From positions 1 to 64,000 of the forward strand of contig JAJRPF010000016.1 of assembly GCA_024280885.1 (NCBI GenBank): a DNA stretch of 64,000 nucleotides, written 5' to 3'. Position numbers and translations under genes: made by a program. Position 1 is the stretch's first letter. Each line of letters opens with the position of its first letter. A model generated the notes under the pieces. The model did no database searches. It was not told where the DNA came from and saw only the letters and a program-made list of their open reading frames with translations. Positions 1 to 8,027 of the stretch are shown one piece after another. The stretch comes from Planctomycetota bacterium (GTDB taxonomy: Bacteria > Planctomycetota > JAJSAM01 > JAJVHW01).

Positions 1-2
1 GA

Positions 3-665
3 GATCACTGCGAGTTCCCCGGATGCCCGAACGGGATGTTCCTCCAGATCTGTCATCTCCGCCCACATGCCGACGGCGGTGATCGTGAGACGAAGAACCT
101 GGTCCTGCTGTGTTCGCAGCATCACACGATGATGGACTGCGGGACGCTGCGTTTCTTCGAACGCACGGAAGCGGGTGTGGCGTTCGTGGATGTGCGCACC
201 GGAGAGATCTTCGAGCCGTCCCCGACACGCCATGCAGCGGATGTGTTACCGGGTCCATCCTCGGGCCACGAGGGGGACCAATCGTTGCCCGACGCGTCGA
301 AGGCGAAGACGTCTGACAAGCCCTCCGCAATCTCGGCGTCGCGGCCGACGCGGGTATGGCGCGATCGCGAGGACGGTGAGTCGTCGTCGAGCCGCGTCAG
401 CGACAGAGTGTCGGCGTGGCGGATCGATGTGCGTGGGCGACGGCGCCCACGACGCCCACGACGCCCACGACGCCCACGACGAATACAGCGAATACAGCGC
501 CTACGAAGAATGCGCGGGTCGAGGGCGGCTGCGTTCGTGCGGTTACGCGCGTCCCTGGCGGGCCGTCCGGCGTTGCGGCGGCGAAGAGGAAATCCTCGAC
601 GCGTGCGCGGGCGGGAGCATGTTCCGGATGACGCATCGTCCCGGAGGCGATCCGGATTCACCTGA
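3..665 (+). CDS. HNH endonuclease, 3-prime fragment (5-prime end outside window)
   Basis: The frame is open from the window edge, so the N-terminus is missing. The first visible residues hold a CxxPxC pair, then ICHLRPHADGG and a CSQHH motif, the zinc-binding beta-beta-alpha-metal core of HNH nucleases. This type usually forms the C-terminal part of DUF222/HNH-like proteins that nick or cut DNA. The partner N-terminal domain cannot be seen. Third-position G/C is high in this frame to about 430. At 444 a 9-base tandem repeat begins and the frame turns into a monotonous Arg/Pro tract, while another frame (His-Asp-Ala repeats) looks more protein-like. The true C-terminus after about residue 145 is therefore uncertain and a frameshift or a decayed tail is possible. 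The HNH core is convincing. The 3-prime end is not. Confidence 0.6.
   Translation, partial: DHCEFPGCPNGMFLQICHLRPHADGGDRETKNLVLLCSQHHTMMDCGTLRFFERTEAGVAFVDVRTGEIFEPSPTRHAADVLPGPSSGHEGDQSLPDASKAKTSDKPSAISASRPTRVWRDREDGESSSSRVSDRVSAWRIDVRGRRRPRRPRRPRRPRRIQRIQRLRRMRGSRAAAFVRLRASLAGRPALRRRRGNPRRVRGREHVPDDASSRRRSGFT
444..497 (+). repeat. 9-bp tandem repeat array in the HNH gene tail
   Basis: Four exact copies of cgcccacga occupy 444-479. They are followed in the same 9-base register by two copies of cgaatacag (480-497) and a related cgcctacga (498-506). A period of 9 keeps the frame, so length change would add or remove three residues at a time. It reads as a replication-slippage array. Confidence 0.85.
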
Positions 666-768
666 CGCTGCGGCGACCGGCCCGGCGCCTCCGGCGCGAA
701 CGCCGCTCCGTGGATGTGTCGCTTGCGCGTGCGCGACTTACAGCCGGGTCGTGATTGTCAGGATGGCG

Positions 769-1956
769 TCATGCGATGCCAGGTCGCGGGCGGAGGCGTT
801 TGCGCAATCGCTTGGCAGCTTGTTCCAGCGTTTGCATCCGTTTGCAGAACGCGAAGCGGACGAGGAATCGGCCGGCGTCCTTGTTCTCGTAGAACGAGGT
901 GGGTGGGATCGCGGCAACGCCGACTTCGGTCGTCATGTGATGGCAGAACGCAACGTCGTCGCTCCATCCAAGGGGGCGGGTGTCGGCCATGACGAAGTAC
1001 GTGCCCTCGGACGGGCGGAGCACGAGACCGCACTCGGTGAGCACGTCGCAGAGAAAGTCACGACGTTTCCGGAACTCGGTGACGAAGTGCTCGAAGTAGC
1101 CGTGCGCGTCGGCGTCGGTGAGTGCCGCGGCCACGGCGTGCTGGAACGGGTGGGCGACGGCGAACGTGACGAGTTGATGCGCGGTGGCGACGGCTCTGGC
1201 GAGCTCCGAGGGCGCGGTGACCCAACCGATCTTCCAGCCCGTCATCGAGAACGTCTTTCCGGCCGAGTTGATCGTGACGGTGCGTGTGCGCATTCCCGGC
1301 AGTGTGGCCATCGGGATGTGCGCGCCGTCGAAGACGAGTCGGTCGTAGACCTCGTCGGTCACACAGATCACGTCGTGCTTTCTGCAGAGTGCGGCGAGGG
1401 TCTCCATCTCAGTGCGGTCGAGCACGCGGCCCGTCGGATTGTGTGGCGTGTTGAGGAGTAAGACGCGCGTGCGATCACTGAAGGCGCGCGTGAGCTCTTC
1501 TTCGCGCCAGCCGAAGTCCGGCGCGTGCAGCGTGACGAAGCGCGGCGTTGCGCCGGCCATCGCGCAGCACGCGCGGTAGCTGTCGTAGTAGGGCTCCAGC
1601 ATGACGATCTCGTCCCCGGGCTCGCAGAGCGCCATGATCGTCGCGTGGATCGCCTCGGTCGCGCCGCTGGTGACGACGACCTCGGTGAGTGGGTCGTAGT
1701 GGAGCCCCGTGCGGCGGTCGAGATCGGCGGCGATGGCCTCGACCAATACCGGCGCGCCGGCCATGCGCGCGTACTGATTGTGTCCGTCGGCAATGGCCCG
1801 ACGCGCGGCGTCGGCGACGAATGTCGGCCCCTCGAAGTCGGGGAAGCCCTGCGCGAGGTTGATCGCGGCGTGCTCGTTGGCAAGTTGCGTCATCTCCGCG
1901 AAGATCGTGGTTCCGAAACTCGCGAGCTTTGAATTGAGTGCTGGTCGCTTCGTCAT
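769..1956 (-). CDS. Class I/II PLP-dependent aminotransferase
   Basis: The 395-residue protein is a full-length fold-type I aminotransferase of the methionine/kynurenine/aromatic branch, which moves an amino group between an amino acid and a 2-oxo acid in the cytoplasm. The PLP lysine lies in SAGKTFSMTGWKIGW (K234). Other cofactor contacts are N173 in NTPHNPTG, D201 and Y204 in TDEVYD, and the C-terminal arginine in FLVRFAF. The segment AINLAQGFPDFEGP near residues 31-44 is typical of methionine or kynurenine-oxoglutarate aminotransferases. The ATG at 1956 has a good GGAGGT-like ribosome site on the minus strand. It is convergent with the HNH fragment and divergent from the ThuA/toroid gene, so probably monocistronic. 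The exact substrate cannot be read from sequence. Confidence 0.88.
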   Translation of the reverse strand: MTKRPALNSKLASFGTTIFAEMTQLANEHAAINLAQGFPDFEGPTFVADAARRAIADGHNQYARMAGAPVLVEAIAADLDRRTGLHYDPLTEVVVTSGATEAIHATIMALCEPGDEIVMLEPYYDSYRACCAMAGATPRFVTLHAPDFGWREEELTRAFSDRTRVLLLNTPHNPTGRVLDRTEMETLAALCRKHDVICVTDEVYDRLVFDGAHIPMATLPGMRTRTVTINSAGKTFSMTGWKIGWVTAPSELARAVATAHQLVTFAVAHPFQHAVAAALTDADAHGYFEHFVTEFRKRRDFLCDVLTECGLVLRPSEGTYFVMADTRPLGWSDDVAFCHHMTTEVGVAAIPPTSFYENKDAGRFLVRFAFCKRMQTLEQAAKRLRKRLRPRPGIA

Positions 1957-2094
1957 GCCCGTTCCACCTCCGGAGCTGAGACTACAGCGCAGAGATTACA
2001 GCCTGCGTGCGGGCGCGTCGCACGAGTTGGACATGTCGATGTGACACGCAGATCGCCACGCCTGCGTGGTGCCCACTCTGTGTAGAGTCCGGAT

Positions 2095-4593
2095 GTGCGT
2101 TCCCTCACGGCCCTTGTCTGCGTGGCTCTCTTCTCCGGCCTACTGGCTGGGGCCGCGATCCCGGCGAGTGCTGCCGACGACGAGCCGCTGAAGGCGCTGG
2201 TCCTCGATCACAAGGATCCGCACTCGAAGGTGCTCGGCACCCGCGCTGCGCTCGAGGCGGCGGGTTTCGAGGTGGACGATCTGCCGCTGAACCGGTCGGC
2301 GTCGTCGCTGCGTGCGGATGTCATCGTGCTCGGGAGCTTCTCCAGCGAGGCGCCGGACTGGTGGAAGTACAGCCGCAGCAAGATGGACGGGCTGCGGCGC
2401 TTCGTCGCGAAGGGTGGCGTAGTCGTGCAGTTTGCGCAGGCGTCGTCGACGGAGGCCACACCTCCGTTCCTGCCGAAGGGCGTCACGGCCATTCGGTATT
2501 CGGGGAACGAGCAGGAGTTGCACGTCACTGGCGCGCACCCCCTCACGGATGGCATGGCGCGTCACCCCGAACACATCGATCAACTTGCGCTCGCAAGGTG
2601 GCGTGGTCGCTACGCGTCGTGGGTTGGGATCGTCTGGTGGGAGGGGATGGGCGTTCTCATCACGGCGGGCGAAGACGCGACGCGTGCCGCGCTGCTCGAA
2701 GCGGAACACGGCAAGGGCCGGTTCGTGATCTCGTCGCTCTTCCTCGACAAGCAGCCGGGTACGAAGGACGCCGAGGCGGCCAAGACGAAGCCCAATCCAC
2801 AGGCGCAGTTCTTCGCCGGGCTGGCGGCGTATGTGCGTGCGGTGCAGGCCGGCACCGCGCCGCCTGTGAAGCCGAGTTCCCCGCCGGCGGAAGACGTCCC
2901 GAAGGTCGGCGAACCTGTCGCGTCCGCGTGGAAGCTCGCGCTCTCCGATGTGGTTCGCTACGAGCGGCGTAGCGTCAAGAAGAAGGGCGGCGCGTCGATC
3001 CTGGGGAAGCCCGAGGTCTTCACACTCGGCGGCAGCGACCTGCGCGACGGCGGCCGCTATCTGCCGGCGGATCTTCGTCGCGATGATCTCGCCGCGTACT
3101 TCGGTCTGCGGCTGACGCCGGTGGGCGCGGCCGACGAGGTCGTCGATGCCGCGCTCGCACTGCGCGACGTGGCACCGGTGGTCGTCGAGGGCGCGACACA
3201 CGCGCGACTCGTCGTGGACCCGCCGGAGGGCCAGCGCCAGGCGTGGGTGACCGGCGCGTTCACGTTCGAGAGCAAGGGCAAGGCCGGAAAGAAGGACAAA
3301 TTCCGCCTCGCGAACGGACGCGCCGCGACGACTGCGTTGGTGGATCTCGATGAGGGCGTCGTGGTCCACGCGCGCGCCGAGGTGACCTACGATCTTGTGA
3401 AGATCGATGCCGAGCGGGGCGAGAGGCCGAAGTCGGTGACAAAGCGCATCGACTGGCGCCTCGAAGGCATCGCCCGCGCCCGCTACCCCGGGTACCGCGG
3501 CGACATCGCGAAGGCGATTGACCGCGGTGTCGCGTGGTTGAAGGGCGATCGGAAGGGCGACAAGCAGTGGAAGCCACACGGCAACTACGATATCGGGACG
3601 ACGTCCCTCGCCATCCTCACGCTCTCCGCGTGCGGGGTTGCGCGCGACGATCCGATCATCGCCGAGTCCCTGGATTGGCTCTTCACGCAGACGCCCGGGA
3701 AAACCTACGACCGCGCGGTTGCGCTGATGGCGATCGACGAGGTGTACACGCCGGAAGGCGAGCAATTGCGACTGCGCGAAGGAGGCAAGCGCAAGCAGCG
3801 CGAACTGCCGAAGGCGCGTCAGAAGTGGGTGCTGGAAGTCGCCGAGAAACTCGAGCGCACCGCCACGCAACCTGGTTCGTGGGGCTATCCCCCGCGGGGA
3901 CGCGTCATCCCCAATCTCGACACCTCGAATACGCAGTACGCGATCCTCGGGCTGAACGCGGCCACGCACTTCGGCTACGAACCCAAGGAGGGCTCGTGGC
4001 TCGGGATCATGCGCCACTTCCAGCTCGTGCGAGAGAAGGACGCCCCGGCTGGGTTCGTCGCGCTACATGAGGCGGGGAAGGCGATCAGCGATGAGGCCAA
4101 GACCACGCAGGGAGCCGTTCCCGTGCGCGAGGTTGCGGGCTTCCGCTACTCGACGATGAAGGGGCCGCACGAAGTGTGGGCATCGATGACGTGCGCGGGC
4201 ATCGCATCGCTCTCGATCGCGCGCTTTCAGTTGCAGCGCATCGGAAGCAAGAAGCTCAACTCGCAGGTTGAGCGTGAGATCGACGAGGCGATCCACGGCG
4301 CCTGGGCGTGGCTCGATCAGAACTGGGCGACGGATCGTCATCCACACCACCCCGGCGGCGACTGGATCTACTACTACCTCTACAGCCTGGAGCGGGCCGC
4401 GATCCTGCACGGGATCAGCCGCGTCGGCGGTCGCGACTGGTACTTCGAGGGGGCGGCGCAACTCCTGGCTCGGCAGAAGGAGAAGGGCGGCTGGAGCAAG
4501 AGCGTGAAGCGCAAGGATGCGCCGGCCGTCGTCCAGACTTGCCTCGCGCTACTCTTCTTGAAGCGCGCGACCGCACCGCTCACGGGCCGGTAG
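2095..4593 (+). CDS. Secreted ThuA-like / alpha-toroid (prenyltransferase-repeat) protein
   Basis: The 832-residue product starts with GTG and has a cleavable signal peptide (about residues 1-27, ending ASA). Residues about 32-245 resemble a ThuA or class I glutamine-amidotransferase-like fold, with motifs LKALVLDHKD and ADVIVLGSF. A beta-rich middle follows. Residues about 465-825 carry repeated helical hairpins like squalene-cyclase/prenyltransferase repeats, for example NYDIGTTSLAILTLS and NTQYAILGLNAATHFGY. The Asp-rich motif of true hopene cyclases is not visible, so an enzymatic cyclase role is unlikely. Proteins combining these two folds are common in Planctomycetota, where they are exported and of unknown function. 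It likely acts outside the cytoplasm. Confidence 0.65.
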   Translation: MRSLTALVCVALFSGLLAGAAIPASAADDEPLKALVLDHKDPHSKVLGTRAALEAAGFEVDDLPLNRSASSLRADVIVLGSFSSEAPDWWKYSRSKMDGLRRFVAKGGVVVQFAQASSTEATPPFLPKGVTAIRYSGNEQELHVTGAHPLTDGMARHPEHIDQLALARWRGRYASWVGIVWWEGMGVLITAGEDATRAALLEAEHGKGRFVISSLFLDKQPGTKDAEAAKTKPNPQAQFFAGLAAYVRAVQAGTAPPVKPSSPPAEDVPKVGEPVASAWKLALSDVVRYERRSVKKKGGASILGKPEVFTLGGSDLRDGGRYLPADLRRDDLAAYFGLRLTPVGAADEVVDAALALRDVAPVVVEGATHARLVVDPPEGQRQAWVTGAFTFESKGKAGKKDKFRLANGRAATTALVDLDEGVVVHARAEVTYDLVKIDAERGERPKSVTKRIDWRLEGIARARYPGYRGDIAKAIDRGVAWLKGDRKGDKQWKPHGNYDIGTTSLAILTLSACGVARDDPIIAESLDWLFTQTPGKTYDRAVALMAIDEVYTPEGEQLRLREGGKRKQRELPKARQKWVLEVAEKLERTATQPGSWGYPPRGRVIPNLDTSNTQYAILGLNAATHFGYEPKEGSWLGIMRHFQLVREKDAPAGFVALHEAGKAISDEAKTTQGAVPVREVAGFRYSTMKGPHEVWASMTCAGIASLSIARFQLQRIGSKKLNSQVEREIDEAIHGAWAWLDQNWATDRHPHHPGGDWIYYYLYSLERAAILHGISRVGGRDWYFEGAAQLLARQKEKGGWSKSVKRKDAPAVVQTCLALLFLKRATAPLTGR

Positions 4594-4983
4594 CGGGAGA
4601 CGCTGCGGGAGACACCGCTCGCGCGGGATTGGGTGCCTGGAGAGGCCTCGCATGACGCGTATCAGGCTCGCACCCACGAATAGGCGTGCGCACAGACTGG
4701 ACGGCCCGTAGCGTGCCTCGTGGAACCAGGAGGGTTCCGCGCGGCGCATGTGGCGTCGAATCATGATCGATTGATCAGATGATGAATTGGTCAGATGATG
4801 ACTGACTAGATCAGATGATGCCTGTCCAGTGTGCGGTTCTCGCGCGGAGTGGCTGCTGACCTGTTGAACGCTCTGCGAGGTATGCTCACTGCGAGCCACA
4901 CTCGACGAGTCACCAATAGGTCGCGACCACTTCTTCTCGAGAAACGATAGCACTGCCTCCCGACAGGCGAGGAGACGAGTTCG
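4594..4983 (+). promoter_or_regulatory. 390-bp leader region upstream of the RRM gene
   Basis: No gene is supported here. The stretch is clearly less G+C-rich than its surroundings around 4760-4820, where three direct copies of tcagatgatg occur. A small hairpin (ggaacc/ggttcc, 4722-4738) precedes them. A possible weak promoter is CTGACC at 4856-4861 with TATGCT at 4881-4886 (19-base spacer), which would give a leader of about 90 bases. A clear ribosome site (gaggag, 4969-4974) lies nine bases before the RRM start. Long leaders are common for RNA-binding and cold-shock-type genes, so post-transcriptional or autoregulatory control is plausible but unproven. Confidence 0.4.
4775..4820 (+). repeat. 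Three direct copies of tcagatgatg
   Basis: Exact 10-base copies lie at 4775-4784, 4791-4800 and 4811-4820, spaced 16 and 20 bases apart, each preceded by an AT-rich tgatc/gatca-like context. They lie 163-209 bases before the RRM start codon. Repeated sites like these can be operators or, if transcribed, protein-binding sites in the leader RNA. Confidence 0.75.
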
Positions 4984-5331
4984 ATGAAGAAGCTATACCT
5001 GGGCAATCTGCCCTTCACCGCCACCGAAGACGAGCTCCGCGAGATGCTCGGTGCATTCGGCGAGGTGCAGTCCGTCGCCCTTCCCACCGATCGCGACACG
5101 GGTCGCCCGCGCGGATTCGGCTTTGCCGAGATGGACGACGACGGTGCTCAGAAGGCCATTGAAGGCCTCGACGGCACACAGTTCGGTGGCCGCGCGCTGC
5201 GCGTCAACGAAGCGCGCCCCCGTGAGCCACGTGGCGGCGGCGGCGGCGGTGGTTACGGCGGCGGTGGTGGCGGCGGCTACGGCGGCGGCGGTGGTGGTGG
5301 CGGCGGCGGTGGCCGCCGCGATCGCTGGTAG
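4984..5331 (+). CDS. RRM-domain RNA-binding protein with glycine-rich tail
   Basis: The 115-residue protein is a single RNA-recognition motif (residues about 3-78) followed by a Gly-Tyr-rich low-complexity tail ending RRDRW. RNP2 is LYLGNL (residues 4-9) and RNP1 is RGFGFAEM (43-50), with the aromatic residues needed to stack on RNA bases. This matches the small bacterial Rbp family, which binds single-stranded RNA and is often linked to cold or stress adaptation or mRNA localisation. A strong ribosome site stands upstream and a strong intrinsic terminator follows, so it is a monocistronic unit. The tail could support phase separation or oligomerisation, as Gly-rich RRM tails do elsewhere, but that is inference. 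Confidence 0.93.
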   Translation: MKKLYLGNLPFTATEDELREMLGAFGEVQSVALPTDRDTGRPRGFGFAEMDDDGAQKAIEGLDGTQFGGRALRVNEARPREPRGGGGGGGYGGGGGGGYGGGGGGGGGGGRRDRW

Positions 5332-5371
5332 CTTCTGGTCTGTCTCACGACGCCAAGGGCTTCACAGCTCA

Positions 5372-5403
5372 AAGAGGGGCGCGACGCAAGTCGCGCCCCT
5401 CTT
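5372..5403 (+). terminator. Intrinsic terminator after the RRM gene
   Basis: A perfect 14-bp stem (5372-5385 with 5390-5403) closes on a GCAA tetraloop and is followed by a short pyrimidine-rich run (ctcgttc). It lies about 40 bases after the RRM stop codon and before the DinB-family gene. Confidence 0.85.
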
Positions 5404-5451
5404 CTCGTTCACGCGGCACACTGCGCCGCGCAACACGCAGAGGAGACAGGT

Positions 5452-5952
5452 ATGCGGGAGAGATCCATGTACACCGCAGCGGCCCTGTCGGACATGCACC
5501 GGCGCACGCAGCGAAGCTTCGAGAAGCTCCTGGATCATTGCGCGGGCTTCTCGGAGGAAGTTCTCAGTCGGGAGATCGAAGGATTTGGGTACGGATCGAT
5601 CCGCATGCAGCTCCACCACGTCATCGGCGCGGAGCGCTACTGGGTCGGCGTGCTGCACGGTCTCTCGCTATGGGACGAGCACGACGCCGACTTCGCGTCG
5701 CTCGACGCTCTGCGCACGTTCCGAGCGCGGGTCTCTGCAGATACCGTTGCCTACCTGGGATCGGCGGGGAGTGACGAGTTGAATACGGCCCGCTCTATGA
5801 CCACATGGGGCGACAAGCAGCAGGACCTCGTCCCGGCGCGCGTCCTCGTCCGCATCCTGACACATGCGTTCCAGCATCAAGGCCAGGTCGCAGCGATGGC
5901 TCGTCTGCTCGGCCGACCGATCCCCGCGGGGCTCGACTTCCCGATCGGCTGA
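5452..5952 (+). CDS. DinB-family protein
   Basis: The 166-residue protein has the four-helix DinB/YfiT-like fold pattern. The three metal-ligand histidines are H56 in QLHHVIGAERYW and H138 and H142 in THAFQHQGQ. Members bind a divalent metal and include thiol-dependent S-transferases and stress-response proteins. The reaction of this member cannot be read from sequence. Start choice is open: the upstream start at 5452 has a nearby gagga element, and an ATG five codons later (5467, MYTAAALSDM) follows a gggagag element and begins the conserved fold. It lies downstream of the RRM terminator and is convergent with the TPR gene. Confidence 0.8.
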   Translation: MRERSMYTAAALSDMHRRTQRSFEKLLDHCAGFSEEVLSREIEGFGYGSIRMQLHHVIGAERYWVGVLHGLSLWDEHDADFASLDALRTFRARVSADTVAYLGSAGSDELNTARSMTTWGDKQQDLVPARVLVRILTHAFQHQGQVAAMARLLGRPIPAGLDFPIG

Positions 5953-5967
5953 TCCAGAGAGTTCCGG

Positions 5968-6825
5968 TCAGCGACCGTCGAGACGCGTCAGTCCGGCTTC
6001 GCCGAGTGCCTTCCACTTGCCATCGCTCTCGGCGAGATAGCGGAGCGATGTGCGCTCCAGAGCGGTGTCGCCGAGTTCTCTTGCCACTTGCGAGAGTTCG
6101 AGGTGGATCGCCTCGCGCCCGGTCGCGTTCGTCTTGGTCGAGCCCACGTACTCCCTCGCGACGCGCGCGTACTCGCGGCGCGTGGCGTCGTCATTGCGCA
6201 CCATGCGCCGCAGAAGATCGAAGCGTGAATCGGCGCCGACCTGTGTACTCGCATTCGTCACGCGCACTGCTTCGCGGAGGAATTCGACGCCCTTCTCGCG
6301 ACGCTGGAGCTCTATGTAGGCTAGGCCTAGCTTGCGCATCGCGGAGGCCTGGGCTTGCGTCGTGCTCGCGCGATCGAGCACGATCTCATAGCGGGCCACG
6401 GCGCCGGCCACGTCGGCTCTGCGAGCGAGTCGCTCGTCGGCTTCCAGCTCAAGAAGGCGTGTCGAGATGTCAGCGAGGCGCGGGTCGCGATCGGGCGTAC
6501 CCGTGGTCAGCCTGACCGTCTTTACGATGGGCGCCACGCGGCGGCGTCCGCTCGTACGTTGGTCGCCTTCCGCGCGAGGTGGGGCGCCCGGTCGGTTGGC
6601 AGCGAGGCGGTCCATGCTCTCGCCCATCCGAGCGATGCTGTCCTCGATGCGTCGCAGACGCCGGTCGACTGCCGGTGCCGATGCCTGTTCCGTGGCGTCG
6701 GCGCGTGCTTTGCCGGGCGGGGCAGCCGATGTTGTCGTGTCGCGGAGGACCGCCCACGCCGCGAGGATCGCGATCTGCGCGACGATCAGGATCGCGCCCG
6801 CGGCAATCGCCGTTGTTCGTGTCAT
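5968..6825 (-). CDS. Membrane-anchored TPR-like protein
   Basis: The chosen ATG (6825) is preceded by ggaggg on the minus strand and gives 285 residues. A longer upstream reading frame lacks such a site. An N-terminal hydrophobic segment (about residues 5-27, TAIAAGAILIVAQIAILAAWAV) anchors the protein. A short coiled coil (RRLRRIEDSIARMGESMDRL) and a disordered Arg/Pro-rich part follow. The C-terminal half (about 130-285) consists of helical repeats with TPR spacing, for example AMRKLGLAYIELQRREKGVEFLREAV. TPR domains bind partner proteins. No partner is evident from the neighbours. It is convergent with the DinB-family gene. Function unknown. Confidence 0.7.
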   Translation of the reverse strand: MTRTTAIAAGAILIVAQIAILAAWAVLRDTTTSAAPPGKARADATEQASAPAVDRRLRRIEDSIARMGESMDRLAANRPGAPPRAEGDQRTSGRRRVAPIVKTVRLTTGTPDRDPRLADISTRLLELEADERLARRADVAGAVARYEIVLDRASTTQAQASAMRKLGLAYIELQRREKGVEFLREAVRVTNASTQVGADSRFDLLRRMVRNDDATRREYARVAREYVGSTKTNATGREAIHLELSQVARELGDTALERTSLRYLAESDGKWKALGEAGLTRLDGR

Positions 6826-6954
6826 CGCCGCCCTCCGCGTTGGGACGCGCGGGTCGTCACGCGCGCCACGACCTGACACTCTCGCCAGAACGACCGGAAG
6901 GGCAACCGCTCTCGCCCCCATCTCGTGAAGTCAGCCTCGCGGAGTCAGCGTCGC

Positions 6955-7010
6955 AATGACGGGGATGCAACGACGGGGATGCAATGACGCGAATGCAACG
7001 ACGGGGATGT
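6955..7010. repeat. 14-bp tandem repeat, four copies
   Basis: Four adjacent copies of a 14-base unit of type aaYgacggggatgc occupy 6955-6968, 6969-6982, 6983-6996 and 6997-7010. They alternate between aatgac and aacgac starts, and the third copy has two changes. The array lies 8 bases past the 3-hydroxyacyl-CoA dehydrogenase stop codon (which is read leftward) and upstream of the TPR gene, so it may sit in the TPR leader or promoter. Confidence 0.85.
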
Positions 7011-7017
7011 TGCCGCC

Positions 7018-7890
7018 TCAACCGTTGACGGGCTTGCCGTCCACCCAGCGATAGAAGCCCTGGCCGGACTTCTTGCCGGTCTTGCCGTCGGCCACCATCT
7101 TCCGCATCAGCTCGGGAGCCTTGTACTGATCGCCGCCGAGCTCGCGATGCAGGTGATCGGCGATGGCGAGACGGACGTCGAGACCGACGAGATCGCTGAG
7201 CTTGAGTGGCCCCATCGGGTGTCGATAGCCGAGTTCGAGCGCGGTGTCGATATCGGCGGGCGAGGCGACCTCCTGCTCGACCATGCGGATCGCTTCGAGC
7301 CCGAGGCAGACGCCCAGGCGGCTCGTCGCGAAGCCCGGGACGTCGCGCACGACGATCGCCGTCTTGCCGAGCCGCTCCGAGAGCGCCAGCGTGCGTTCGA
7401 GTGTCTCGTCGCTCGTCTGCTCGGCGCGGACGATCTCGAGCAGCTTCATGATGTGGACCGGATTGAAGAAGTGCATCCCGACGACGCGCGCGGGGTTCTT
7501 CGTGGCCGCTGCGGCGATCTGCGAGAGCGAGAGCGACGACGTATTGCTGCCGAGGAGCGCGTCGGGCTTCATCACGGCGTCGAGCGACGCGACGAGCGAC
7601 CGCTTGAGGTCGAGATTCTCGTAGACGGCCTCGATCACGACATCGGCGTCCGCCGCGGTCGCTTCCATGTCGGCGGTCGCCGAAAGTCGCGCCGCGGCGG
7701 CCTCCATGTCGGGCGCCGTCAGCTTCCCGCGGTCCACGCCCTTCTGCAGGTTCTTGCGGATCGCCGCGAGGGCGCTCTCGACCTGCTCCGGCTTCGCGTC
7801 GAAGATCGCGACCTCGTACCCGGCGAGTGCTCCGACGTGCGCGATCCCGCGCCCCATCGTGCCCGCTCCGATCACCAGCATGCGCTCCAT
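7018..7890 (-). CDS. 3-hydroxyacyl-CoA dehydrogenase (3-hydroxybutyryl-CoA dehydrogenase type)
   Basis: The start at 7890 has a perfect AGGAGG seven bases upstream, giving 290 residues, the usual size for the single-function enzyme. The N-terminal Rossmann domain begins MLVIGAGTMGRGIAHVG (G8-x-G10-x-x-G13) and binds NAD. The catalytic histidine is H140 in GMHFFNP, and SNTSSLSLSQIA and the C-terminal GKKSGQGFY complete the family signature. It oxidises (S)-3-hydroxyacyl-CoA, most likely the C4 compound, to the 3-ketoacyl-CoA in beta-oxidation or the reverse in butyrate/PHB metabolism. Crotonase and acyl-CoA dehydrogenase genes elsewhere in the window fit the same pathway. A longer upstream frame lacks a ribosome site and was not used. 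Confidence 0.92.
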   Translation of the reverse strand: MERMLVIGAGTMGRGIAHVGALAGYEVAIFDAKPEQVESALAAIRKNLQKGVDRGKLTAPDMEAAAARLSATADMEATAADADVVIEAVYENLDLKRSLVASLDAVMKPDALLGSNTSSLSLSQIAAAATKNPARVVGMHFFNPVHIMKLLEIVRAEQTSDETLERTLALSERLGKTAIVVRDVPGFATSRLGVCLGLEAIRMVEQEVASPADIDTALELGYRHPMGPLKLSDLVGLDVRLAIADHLHRELGGDQYKAPELMRKMVADGKTGKKSGQGFYRWVDGKPVNG

Positions 7891-8027
7891 CGTCAATCCT
7901 CCTGGGCCCGACCGAGTCCGATGTGGCCTTGACCGGTCGGTGAACGTACGCGAAGTGCCGCGCACGGTCGCGGAGTTCCGTTCCCGCGGCGCGCCATGCT
8001 CTCCCCGCGGCCGCTCTCAGTGAGACC

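Noticed and set aside
2140..4017. Long minus-strand frame opposite the ThuA/toroid gene
   Set aside because: Arg/His-rich shadow composition with no domain, and it is covered by a well supported plus-strand gene.
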